Shown: positions 1 through 7,609 of the stretch, one piece after another
Layout of the letters: the number at the start of each line of letters is the position of its first letter
Position numbering within the stretch: position 1 is the first letter of the stretch
Source: Opitutia bacterium
GTDB lineage: Bacteria; Verrucomicrobiota; Verrucomicrobiia; Opitutales; Opitutaceae
Length of the DNA: 52,939 nucleotides
Direction of reading: 5' to 3'
Assembly: GCA_947461205.1 (NCBI GenBank)
Contig: CANHJG010000019.1
Span: 1 to 52,939 of the forward strand
Made by a program: the position numbers and the translations under genes
Notes under the pieces: model-generated
What the model was told of the DNA's origin: nothing
Seen by the model: the letters and a program-made list of their open reading frames with translations, nothing else
Database searches by the model: none

Positions 1-656
1 CGCCGGGCCATTGAGCTTGGGCAGGGCGATGGGCGCTTCGCCGGCCTCACCGCGGCTGGGCGTCGCGGCGGCGTTGAGGGGGCGCAGGTACGTCCACCCA
101 TCGGCGCGCGCTTTGCGGCCGGCGACTGCGCCTCGGGCCCGGCGCCGCCGCTCCCCCCCCGGGCGGCCTCAGCCTGGTCACCCTTGCGCAGGTCGCCATC
201 GCGATTGCGCTCCGTGTGGACCCGGCAGCGCTGGAGGCAGGCCGTGGGCCACGGCCCCAACACCGCCGGCGCCCGGCCCGCCGGCAAATAATCGCCCAAA
301 AGACGCACGAAGCTCCACGCTTGCTCCCCGGGGTCGCGCGGGTTTGCCGCCTGCATCGCCTGCGCCATACCCGCGATCGCGCCGTGCTGGTCCATCGCCT
401 TCGCGGTTTTCTCCGCCAGTGTGCCGAAACCTGCCTCCAAGGTCCGGCGCGCTTTCGCCCCAAACCCCCGGCCCAACCGCTCCAACGTCTCCGCCGTGAC
501 CGCCGCCGTGACCACCCGCGGCTGCCACGATGCGATCGCGCGGTCTTCCCGCGTTGCTCCGCCTCACGCCGAGAGCACCGTCATCTCGGCCAAGCCGGAT
601 ACCGGCACCGCCTGCGCCGCGCCGGCCGACAACGCGGTCAAAACGACGAGCCATGA
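1..656 (-). pseudogene. Broken secreted EF-hand-like protein (frameshifted, runs off the window edge)
   Basis: The minus strand opens at 656 with a typical signal peptide (MRTSWLVVLTALSAGAAQA). The frame stops after about 33 codons, near 566. Coding resumes in the same frame beyond the stop with protein-like sequence (RVVTAAVTAETLERLG, then KAMDQHGAIAGMAQAMQAAN). Further on, ERNRDGDLRKGD fits an EF-hand calcium loop. A second break lies at a run of eight C on the plus strand (about 152-159); past it another frame reads WTYLRPLNAAATPSRGE to the window edge. At least two disruptions are therefore needed to join the parts. The function is unknown. It follows the HupE-like gene on the same strand, so it may once have been an exported partner of that locus. 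Homopolymer sequencing error is an alternative for the C8 break. Confidence 0.5.
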
Positions 657-780
657 AGTTCTCATCGCCCCTCGATTCGCCCGCCCCGACCGCGCCGACG
701 CCGACCTGCACACAAAAACAACTTGGTACAGCCGCCCGGGGGTCTTTCGCGTGGGCCGCGCCCTGCGCCCCGCCCGTCGC

Positions 781-1914
781 TCAGTTGAAGACCGTCCGCT
801 CCAGCAACCAATACAGCCCCGCCGCCGCGACCACCGCCGAGAGCGCCGGCACACCCCGCCGGAGAAATATCTCGTTCTTCCGTAATCTCCACACGACCGG
901 CAGTACGACCGCTGCCACCGCCACCTGGCCGATTTCGACGCCGAGGTTGAACGTGAACAGCGGCATCGCCAAACTTTGGCCGCCCTGCCCCACGCCCAAC
1001 TCCCGCAGCACGCTCGCAAACCCAAAACCGTGGATGAGTCCGAAGGCGAACGTCAGCGCCCAGCGCCCCTTGGGCGCTTCACCGCGCCGCACCAAATTCT
1101 CCAGCCCCACAAACACAATCGACGCCGCGATCGCCGGCTCGACGAACCGCCCCGGGAGGTTGACCACGTTCAGCGTCGCCAACGCCAGCGTCAGCGAATG
1201 CGCCAGCGTGAAGCAGGTGATGATCGCGACGATCGAGCGAAAACTCCGGCACACCACGAGCAGCGCAAACAAAAACAACAGATGATCGTAGCCCGTCCAG
1301 ATGTGCTCCACCCCGAGCCGGAGAAACCCCCAAAACGTCGGCGCCTCCCCAGACTCGGACGCCGGGCCCGCGCCCGCCACCCCGCCGCCTGTCGCACCTC
1401 CACCGCCCGGCGCCGCGACCGCCACCTCGATGGCGTCATCCTTCGCACTCAACAGTTTTTTCGCCACGGTGCCACCCCCCTCGTCGACCACGATCACAAA
1501 CTGGCGGTGCCCCGGCGGCAACGCGCCCAGCTTGGGCGCGCGCAGCGTGACCACCCCCGGCCGCGGCCGCGGAAAGACCAGAAAAAAATTCAGGGCATCC
1601 CCCGCCGCGAGTTCGACCCGCGTCTCACGCGGGGCGAGTTCCACTCCGCCAGCGCGGACCTCAAAGATCTGCGGGGCCAGCTCCGCGAGCAACGGCTGCG
1701 CCGCGACAAACTCGGCCGGTGTCCATTTTCCGGACACGCGCGCCTCTGGCGGGAGCAGCTGCTCCGCGTCCGCCGGGGCGAACCCCACGGCAATTTCGAG
1801 CACCGCCGCCCGCAGCTGTCCTTGCGCCGTGCTGATGCCTGGGTCGTGCGCCCGCGCCCCGCCCGCCGCGCACCACGCGACCACGCAGGCGAGGGCGATG
1901 CGGACAGCCCTCAT
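781..1914 (-). CDS. HupE/UreJ-type membrane protein
   Basis: This 377-residue protein begins with a signal peptide (MRAVRIALACVVAWCAAGGARA) and has an extracytoplasmic domain of about 170 residues, then a Gly-rich linker. The C-terminal half has several membrane segments containing GVEHIWTGYDHLLFLFALL, FTLAHSLTLALA, GLIHGFGFASVL and FNLGVEIGQ. The His/Asp-bearing WTGYDH, HSLTL and HGFGF motifs are hallmarks of the HupE/UreJ_2 family, whose better-studied relatives are linked to nickel handling for hydrogenase and urease; transport itself is inferred here. I chose the ATG at 1914 because the signal peptide starts there, although the frame is open to 1980. A DUF4198 gene lies upstream on the same strand, which also suggests a metal-related job. 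No urease or hydrogenase gene is in the window. Confidence 0.82.
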   Translation of the reverse strand: MRAVRIALACVVAWCAAGGARAHDPGISTAQGQLRAAVLEIAVGFAPADAEQLLPPEARVSGKWTPAEFVAAQPLLAELAPQIFEVRAGGVELAPRETRVELAAGDALNFFLVFPRPRPGVVTLRAPKLGALPPGHRQFVIVVDEGGGTVAKKLLSAKDDAIEVAVAAPGGGGATGGGVAGAGPASESGEAPTFWGFLRLGVEHIWTGYDHLLFLFALLVVCRSFRSIVAIITCFTLAHSLTLALATLNVVNLPGRFVEPAIAASIVFVGLENLVRRGEAPKGRWALTFAFGLIHGFGFASVLRELGVGQGGQSLAMPLFTFNLGVEIGQVAVAAVVLPVVWRLRKNEIFLRRGVPALSAVVAAAGLYWLLERTVFN

Positions 1915-2559
1915 CGCGGGGGCAGGCTGACCTGCCATTGCCGCCACGCCGGGGCCCGCAAACACCGCAGCGCCGGGCAAACATTCGGCCTCGTCACGTT
2001 GGCCTGTTCCGGGCCGCTCTCCGCGTGGTGACAGTCCCTCGGCAACATCAGGCGCCCACCCATGTTCCCATCGCCGGAAGTCACGCCGCCTTCGTCCGCG
2101 CTCACGTCACGCGGGGGGTCCGCAAAACGTCCGCCGGGCGCCATCTCCCCGAGCCCGTCGCACGGCGCGCCCCGGCGGCCCGCCAGTCGAGCGCGACCGG
2201 CGCGGCAAACTCGGCCTCCGGCCCCCGCCCCTGCGCCTGCGTGATGCGCGGCAGCTGCCGCGAAGTTGCCCGCAGCCGGTCGATCGCCCCCCGCCGCCGC
2301 GCGCGCACGCACGATTCGCCGCCCCCGTGGGACGATCGGGCGCGCCCTCCGGTCGTCGCGCGCGGCCAACGCCGTCCCGGTCCGCCCCTCCACCGCCAGC
2401 AGCAGGGCGACATCGTCGGACGTGGACACGGAAGTTTTCATTCGTTGGCAGCCCTGAGCAGAGCCCTCCCTGCGCAGCGCAGGCAAGGCATTATTCACCA
2501 CCCCAAAAAACAGGCATCCGGCCGGGGCCCGCCGGCGAAAAAATCGGCAACGCGGCCGA
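1915..2559 (-). other. 645-bp stretch with no recognisable gene, possibly decayed
   Basis: The stretch lies between the HupE-like and DUF4198 genes. On the minus strand one open frame spans it (to 2594) and contains an ATG with MKTSVSTSDDVALLLAVEG, but its composition becomes Ala/Gly/Arg-rich like an antisense shadow. A different frame reads more protein-like text around 2110-2290 (LPRITQAQGRGPEAEFAAPV). This would fit a gene broken by a frameshift, but no family is recognised. No hairpin with a T tail was found. Confidence 0.3.
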
Positions 2560-3357
2560 TCATCGCACTTCGACGACCATCGTCGTGACCTCAATCTCCC
2601 ACTCCCGATCCGCGGACTTCACGCGGCGCAAATCGGTGCCGTGCACCCGCCAGACCCCAGCCGCGTCAACCGGCGCACTCGCGCGCCCCTCCCCATCGGT
2701 GACGACCACATGCTCGCGCGTTTCGCCCGCCGATACATACGCGAGCACGAAACCCGCCGACGGTCTTCCCCCGCGCAGCACCCGCACCGGCAGCACGTCG
2801 CCCACGCGCAACATCGTCGGGTCGCGCTCCGGCACAATCTCCAGCGCGAGCCCGAGCGGCTCCGCCCAGGACCGCTCGTCCCCCGCCGGCTCCCCCACCC
2901 GCACAAACGTCTTCGCATGCGTCCCGCCAGTCTCCCGCCAGCGCCGCGGCTCCGGCTCTGCCGCCCAACTCTCGCGCCCCTCGTCGCCCGCGTGAATCGC
3001 CCGCAAATACGCTTCGATTTCCGCCGGCTCCCGCTCCCGCACGCGCCGCGTCAATTCGACGCCCAACACCCCCACTCCGGGCCGCGGCACCGTCACCGGA
3101 TACCGCAACGTGCCCTCGTTCACGGGCGCCGCTCCCCACGAAAGCCCGGCACCGCCCAACCGCGCCACCGCGCGCGCCACGCGCTCCGGCTTGATCGCCG
3201 TCTCCACCCCAGCCGATCCGTCCCCGCCCGTCAGATTGACGAACAGAGTCGCCCCCGGCGTCGCCGCAAACCGCTCCGGCTGGAGCCATGCCTCCTGCGC
3301 TCGGGTCACCGTGACGGCCACCGCGGTCGCCAGAAAAAACTTAAACCCGGCGATCAC
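2560..3357 (-). CDS. DUF4198 domain-containing secreted protein
   Basis: This 265-residue protein starts at a GTG whose bases overlap the prmA stop (GTGA), so it is probably translationally coupled to prmA. The N-terminus is a signal peptide (residues 1-19, ending TVTRAQ). The mature start [14 protein letters not shown] matches the usual opening of DUF4198 proteins, in which a His/Glu-x-W-L-x-P motif precedes an immunoglobulin-like beta domain. The C-terminal part ([18 protein letters not shown] to [15 protein letters not shown]) is the second half of that domain. Family members often sit beside metal-uptake genes and are thought to be periplasmic or outer-surface metal-related proteins. The nearby HupE-like gene supports this, but the substrate is unknown. 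Confidence 0.75.
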   Translation of the reverse strand: MIAGFKFFLATAVAVTVTRAQEAWLQPERFAATPGATLFVNLTGGDGSAGVETAIKPERVARAVARLGGAGLSWGAAPVNEGTLRYPVTVPRPGVGVLGVELTRRVREREPAEIEAYLRAIHAGDEGRESWAAEPEPRRWRETGGTHAKTFVRVGEPAGDERSWAEPLGLALEIVPERDPTMLRVGDVLPVRVLRGGRPSAGFVLAYVSAGETREHVVVTDGEGRASAPVDAAGVWRVHGTDLRRVKSADREWEIEVTTMVVEVR

Positions 3358-4250
3358 GGCCGCATCAGCAACACATCGCTCCACTCGCCCATCGTGCGCG
3401 ACTCCTGCCGCCACTCGGGCGCGACGGCCGCGAACGCCGCCTTCACCTGCGCCACCTCGACGGCGAGAATGCCGCTCAGGATCAGCGTCCCGCCCGGGGC
3501 CACCGCCGCCGTCAATTCCCGCGCATACTGGATCAGCACGTTCGCGAGGATGTTCGCGAACACCACGTCCCCCGGACCGTCGGCGAAACCCGTCACCAGA
3601 TCGCCCAGGCGGAATTTCACCTGCCCCGCGAGGCCGTTGAGCGCCGCGTTTTCCTCGCTCACCCGCACCGCCTCGGGATCGTTGTCGAATCCCGTGACGT
3701 CGCGGTAGCCCAGCAGCGCCGCCGACAGCGCCAGAATCCCCGATCCGCACCCCGCGTCGATCACGCGCTGGGGCGCGATCGCCACGCCGCGCCGCGCGCT
3801 GTCCGCAGCGAGCGTCACCAGCCGCTCCACACACAACCGCGTCGTCTCGTGGTTACCGGTGCCAAAAGCCATTCCGGGATCGAGCCACAGCACCGTGTCA
3901 CCCGCGGGCAAGCCAAAGGTCTCGCGCTCCCACACCGGCACCCAGTGCAGTCGGCCGAACTGCCACGCGTGAAAATGCGCTTTGTAACTGTCGCGCCAGT
4001 CCGCATCCCCCATGGACCGCCGCACGGCCTCGTGCTGCAACGCCACTCCCGCCTCCACGAGCAGCGTCCCCACCGCCGCCCACTCGGCCGTCGCCACCGC
4101 CTCCTCGGTAAACACGCCGACGAGCCACGCCTTCTTCACCATCACATCCTCAAGCACACTCCAGTTCTCGAGCCCATGTTCAAGCAGCGTGTGGTCCGCC
4201 ACCTCAGCGTCGGACGGAGAAATTTCGGTTTTGATTTCAAACAGAGCCAT
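3354..4250 (-). CDS. prmA: Ribosomal protein L11 methyltransferase
   Basis: PrmA trimethylates lysines and the N-terminus of ribosomal protein L11 using S-adenosylmethionine in the cytoplasm. The 298-residue length is normal. The substrate-loop region has the family motif FGTGNHETT, followed by the SAM-binding motif [19 protein letters not shown] and the acidic ribose-binding segment GFDNDPEAV. The late motif [10 protein letters not shown] corresponds to the NILA signature of PrmA/HemK-like enzymes. The ATG at 4250 (MALFEIKTE) fits the family start; the frame is open to 4652 but that extension is low-complexity. Its stop overlaps the GTG of the DUF4198 gene. Confidence 0.93.
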   Translation of the reverse strand: MALFEIKTEISPSDAEVADHTLLEHGLENWSVLEDVMVKKAWLVGVFTEEAVATAEWAAVGTLLVEAGVALQHEAVRRSMGDADWRDSYKAHFHAWQFGRLHWVPVWERETFGLPAGDTVLWLDPGMAFGTGNHETTRLCVERLVTLAADSARRGVAIAPQRVIDAGCGSGILALSAALLGYRDVTGFDNDPEAVRVSEENAALNGLAGQVKFRLGDLVTGFADGPGDVVFANILANVLIQYARELTAAVAPGGTLILSGILAVEVAQVKAAFAAVAPEWRQESRTMGEWSDVLLMRP

Positions 4251-4871
4251 GCAACCCACCGTCCCGGGGTTGGGCACCGATCGCAATGCGATTTCCTCGC
4301 CATCGAACCCCATCCGCTCGGCGCCCGTCCCAGATCGCGAGGGCCCACCGCCACCTCGCCGCCCACCGCAGCACTCCCTGCACGTCCGTCGCCGGATACG
4401 TCCAGCCGACGCCCGCCTGCGGCCAATCCCCGCGCGCCCCGAACAACCGTGCCAACCGGGAGACGCCGCCCATCGCCCCGACCCCGAGCACCATGTCCGG
4501 ACCGAAGAACAGCAGCGGTGCGAGCGCCGCCCCGGGATTCGCGGCGCGGCGAAGAGCCCACCCAAAGGGCTCGATTGCACCCGCTCGAGATCGCTCGGCC
4601 GCGCCTCGTCCACCGCACACTCCGCCGCTTTCCGCCCTCCGCCCCCCGGCAACTCGTCACGTCATACGTGACAAACTCCGCCCGCCCCGCCCGCCGCCCC
4701 GCGCCGCGCCCGCCACCCCGCCGACTCACGCCCAATCGTTCCTTCCGCCCGCGTAAACGCTTTCTCAGTGTCGCGTCCTCAGACCGACCCGACCGCTCCG
4801 CCGGAAACGTGAGCGCGGAGAGCTCGCGATTGAGCGTTGAGCGTCCGACGTCGCCAGGCCCGCCCCCCACC
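4251..4871 (-). other. Degenerate stretch upstream of prmA
   Basis: No intact gene is seen. On the minus strand, one frame reads MRTWCSGS-like shadow text, while another (about 4316-4600) reads plausible protein with a hydrophobic stretch ([21 protein letters not shown]) and then [16 protein letters not shown] third frame carries an acidic, more protein-like piece upstream ([17 protein letters not shown], about 4575-4625). Joining them would need two frameshifts, so a decayed membrane-associated gene is possible, but the family is not recognised. A palindrome at 4656-4672 is listed separately. Confidence 0.3.
4656..4672. repeat. Palindrome GTCACGT-N3-ACGTGAC (copy 1)
   Basis: The sequence GTCACGTCATACGTGAC is a perfect 7-bp inverted repeat around a 3-bp centre. 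The same arms with a different centre (AAT) recur at 46087-46103. No T run follows it here, so it does not look like a terminator. It may be a protein-binding operator or a dispersed repeat. Confidence 0.6.
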
Positions 4872-5262
4872 CGGGCGATCCTCCGCCGCTACGCCCGCGA
4901 CGATGCCACCGCCGCGCGGGCCGCGATGTCGGGTTCGACGCAAATGAACTCCGCGGCGGCGACACCTGGGACGCGAAGGTTCAGCAACCGATCAACGACT
5001 GCACCCGGATCGACCCGGACACTTCACACCCCACCGAGGCGCACGCCAAGGGTTACTTCCGCCTCGAGTGGAAACTGGCCGTCGACCCGACCCCCGGCCT
5101 GGCCGACGGCGTGCCCTTCATCGCTCCCGGCGGGCTCAAGGACACCACGGAAGCCGGCGCAAGCGTCCCCGCCGAACGCCTGCACGCGCCATGGATCCGC
5201 CTCCCCGGCGCTCTCCCCTCACCCCAATTCGTCGAACCGATCAAACGCCTCCTCGCCCCACC
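4872..5262 (+). pseudogene. Remnant of a TIR-type signalling domain
   Basis: Plus-strand reading gives YARDDATAAR at 4890, then in another frame (from 4922) VGFDANELRGGDTWDAKVQ, PINDCTRID, AKGYFRLEWKLAVD and LHAPWIRLPGALPSPQFVE. This order is what I know from bacterial TIR domains fused to adenylate-cyclase, TPR or winged-helix parts: SYxRxD, WFDxxELRGGDxWDxxI, then a GYFxxEWxLAVDR segment and a WTRLPGG segment. Roughly a dozen residues between YARDDATAAR and VGFDANEL are missing and the frame changes there. There is no start codon and no downstream domain, so it is a fragment. It lies between minus-strand genes, consistent with an old insertion. Confidence 0.7.
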
Positions 5263-5314
5263 GACGAAGCCCGCGGCATCCGGCGTGGCCTGGGCTTTCG
5301 AGTCCGTGGCTTCG

Positions 5315-5340
5315 AAAAACCCGGGCGAGAAAGCCCGGGC
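5315..5340 (-). terminator. Rho-independent terminator of the rfaE2-purN unit
   Basis: Read on the minus strand, a perfect 7-bp GC stem (CCCGGGC / GCCCGGG, arms 5333-5339 and 5320-5326) with a 6-base loop is followed directly by TTTTT. It lies about 43 bases past the purN stop, where a terminator would be expected. Confidence 0.8.
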
Positions 5341-5381
5341 CACAAACCCTCAGCGCGCGAGCCGCCGGACGGACGTCCGCC

Positions 5382-5954
5382 CTAACCCTCGCTCAACCGC
5401 GCGATCACCGCCGGCAGGAGCGCATGCTCTGCCGCATGCACTTTCGCCGCGAGCGTCTCCAGCGTATCGCCCGCCTCGATGCGCACCGCCGCCTGATCGA
5501 GGATCGGACCGCCATCCACCTCCGCCGTCACGCCGTGCACCGTGCAGCCCGTAATTTTCACGCCGCGCCGGAACGCCTGCCCGAGCCCATCGAGCCCCGG
5601 AAAACTCGGCAGCAAACTCGGGTGCAGATTGATCATCTTCCCCGCAAACGCATTCAAAAAACCCGACTTCAACACCCGCATGAATCCCGCGAGCACGACC
5701 AAGTCGGGCGCCGCCGAATTCACCGCCGCGATGAACCGCGCCTCCCCCTCTCCTTCCAGCTTCGTCTTAAACGGCGCCGGATCGACGTACGCTGCCGGCA
5801 CCCCAAACCGCGCCCCGAGCGCAAGAATCCCCGCGTCCGGCCTATCCGCCAAGATTTGCACGACGCGCGCGCGCCCGAGTTTACCCGCCTGTTGAGCGGA
5901 GAGAATCGCCTCGGCATTGGAGCCGCGGCCGGAACCGAGAATGACGACACGCAT
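5382..5954 (-). CDS. purN: Phosphoribosylglycinamide formyltransferase
   Basis: PurN transfers a formyl group from 10-formyltetrahydrofolate to GAR, the third step of purine synthesis. The 190-residue length is normal. The N-terminus has the phosphate-binding motif GSGRGSNAEAI. The catalytic segment is GKMINLHPSLLPSFPG (Asn-x-His), and GCTVHGVTAEVDGGPILDQ supplies the second active-site His and Asp. It starts 6 bases after the rfaE2 stop, so the two are probably co-transcribed and share the terminator just downstream. Confidence 0.95.
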   Translation of the reverse strand: MRVVILGSGRGSNAEAILSAQQAGKLGRARVVQILADRPDAGILALGARFGVPAAYVDPAPFKTKLEGEGEARFIAAVNSAAPDLVVLAGFMRVLKSGFLNAFAGKMINLHPSLLPSFPGLDGLGQAFRRGVKITGCTVHGVTAEVDGGPILDQAAVRIEAGDTLETLAAKVHAAEHALLPAVIARLSEG

Positions 5955-5960
5955 GACCGC

Positions 5961-6458
5961 TCAGATTTCCCCGGCCGCTTTGATTTTGGCGATGAGATTC
6001 GTGGTGCTGAACCCCGCGAGAAACGGCATGAAACGAATCTCCGCCCCCACGTCTTGCAATGCCGTGCGTTCGCCCGGATCGAGTTTCTCCCACGTGTAGT
6101 CCCCCGCCTTCGTATAGACATCCGGCCGCAGCGCCCGGATCTCAGCGTCCAGCCGCGGCGTCCCAAATATAAAAACCCCGTCCACGCACGCCAGCGCCCC
6201 CAGCGCATACGCCCGCTGCTCTTCGCTCTGGATCGGTCGCGTCGGTCCTTTGAGTGCCCGCACGCTCGCATCGGCGTTGAGCGCAATGAACAACGCGTCC
6301 CCCAGCGCCCGCGCCTGCTGCAAATAAAACAGATGCCCCGTGTGCAGGAGATCAAAGACGCCATTCGTCAGCACCACGCGCTTGCCCGCCGCCCGCAGCG
6401 CCTCGCGCCTCGCCACCGCGCCTTCCGGCGCCAAGAGTTTTGGGTTGTCCAGTTTCAC
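5961..6458 (-). CDS. rfaE2: D-glycero-beta-D-manno-heptose 1-phosphate adenylyltransferase
   Basis: This 165-residue nucleotidyltransferase activates heptose 1-phosphate with ATP, making ADP-heptose for LPS inner core. The cytidylyltransferase-type motif NGVFDLLHTGHLFYL (HxGH) is near the N-terminus, and KGPTRPIQSEEQRAYALGAL follows. The late segment FLAGFSTTNLIAKI matches the usual GxSTTxxI end of HldE C-domains. It is the stand-alone C-terminal (adenylyltransferase) form, with no kinase domain. I chose the GTG at 6458 (VKLDNPKLLAPEG), preceded by a GAGG, because sequence further upstream is antisense to xylF. It implies an LPS-bearing outer membrane. Confidence 0.9.
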   Translation of the reverse strand: MKLDNPKLLAPEGAVARREALRAAGKRVVLTNGVFDLLHTGHLFYLQQARALGDALFIALNADASVRALKGPTRPIQSEEQRAYALGALACVDGVFIFGTPRLDAEIRALRPDVYTKAGDYTWEKLDPGERTALQDVGAEIRFMPFLAGFSTTNLIAKIKAAGEI

Positions 6459-6576
6459 GTCCTCGCAAGCCTCACCATTCCCCTCCCGTTGTAAACCGCC
6501 TTTCCGTTTCCGCTTCAGACTCGTGCTCGTTCCTCGTGCTTCCCTCTCCCCATTTTCCCCTCCTCGTTCCGTCGCC

Positions 6577-7581
6577 ATGAAACTCCGCTCCGCCTCCGCC
6601 CTCGCCCTGCTCCTCGCACTCGCCACGACCACCTTCGCCTCGAAGGAAAAACCAGTCATCGGTCTCTCCCTCGACACGCTCAAGGAGGAGCGCTGGCAGC
6701 GCGACCGCGACACCTTCACTGCCGCCGTCGAAAAACTCGGCGGCACCGTCCTCGTCCAATCCGCCAACAGCGACGACACCACCCAGGTCCGCAACGTCGA
6801 GTCCCTCATCAGCCGCGGCGTCGATGTCCTCGTCATCGTCCCCCACAACGGCTCCGCGATGACCCGCGCCATCAAATCCGCCAACGAGGCCAAAATCCCT
6901 GTCATCGCCTACGACCGCCTCATCCTCAACGCCTCAATCGACTACTACCTCAGCTTCGACAACGTGAAGGTCGGCGAGGCTCAGGCCGCCTACGCCGCCG
7001 CCCGCCTCCCCACGGACCGCAAGGCCCGCATCGTCCGCCTCTACGGCGCCCCCACCGACAACAACGCGAAGCTGTTCAAGCAGGGCCAGGACAACATCCT
7101 CCTCCCGCTCATCGCCGCCGGCCGAGTGGAGGTGGTCCACGAGGACTGGGCCCTCGATTGGAAACCCGAGAACGGTAAGAAAATCATGAACGCCGCGCTC
7201 ACCAAAGCCGGCCGCGCCATCGACGCCGTGGTCGCCTCCAACGACGGCATCGCCGGAGGCGCCATCCAGGCCCTCACCGAGGACGGCCTCGCCGGCCAAG
7301 TCCTCGTCACCGGCCAGGACGCCGACCTCGCCGCTTGCCAACGAATCCTGCGCGGCACCCAGGCCATGACCGTTTACAAGCCGCTCAAAAACCTCGCGAC
7401 CCTCGCCGCCCAAGTCGCCGTCGACGTCGCCAAAGGCAAAAAGCCCGCCGCCACCGGCACCCTCGACAACGGCGCCAAGCAGGTCCCGTCCGTTTTCGAA
7501 AAAATCATCAGCGTCGATCAAGCCAACCTCGCCACCACCGTCCTCGCCGACGGCTTCCACAGCGCCGCGTCGCTCCGCTGA
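6577..7581 (+). CDS. xylF: D-xylose-type ABC transporter substrate-binding protein
   Basis: This 334-residue periplasmic protein has a signal peptide (residues 1-21, LALLLALATTTFA) and then KPVIGLSLDTLKEERWQRD, the typical opening of XylF-type sugar-binding proteins. Further family segments are GVDVLVIVPHNGSAM, KIPVIAYDRLILNA, VVASNDGIAGGAIQAL and VTGQDADLAACQRIL. It would capture xylose or a related pentose for the XylG/XylH membrane complex encoded next. Assignment to xylose over other monosaccharides rests on family resemblance. It opens a plus-strand operon diverging from rfaE2; the 118-bp gap is pyrimidine-rich and I see no clear operator. No xylA or xylB is in the window. Confidence 0.9.
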   Translation: MKLRSASALALLLALATTTFASKEKPVIGLSLDTLKEERWQRDRDTFTAAVEKLGGTVLVQSANSDDTTQVRNVESLISRGVDVLVIVPHNGSAMTRAIKSANEAKIPVIAYDRLILNASIDYYLSFDNVKVGEAQAAYAAARLPTDRKARIVRLYGAPTDNNAKLFKQGQDNILLPLIAAGRVEVVHEDWALDWKPENGKKIMNAALTKAGRAIDAVVASNDGIAGGAIQALTEDGLAGQVLVTGQDADLAACQRILRGTQAMTVYKPLKNLATLAAQVAVDVAKGKKPAATGTLDNGAKQVPSVFEKIISVDQANLATTVLADGFHSAASLR

Positions 7582-7609
7582 ATGCCCCCTGCCCAGGAGC
7601 CGATGACCC

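Noticed and set aside
3849-6494. Very long plus-strand open frame opposite prmA, purN and rfaE2
   Set aside because: It is Arg/Pro/His-rich, has no domain signs and is antisense to genes with clear motifs; long antisense frames are expected at this GC content.
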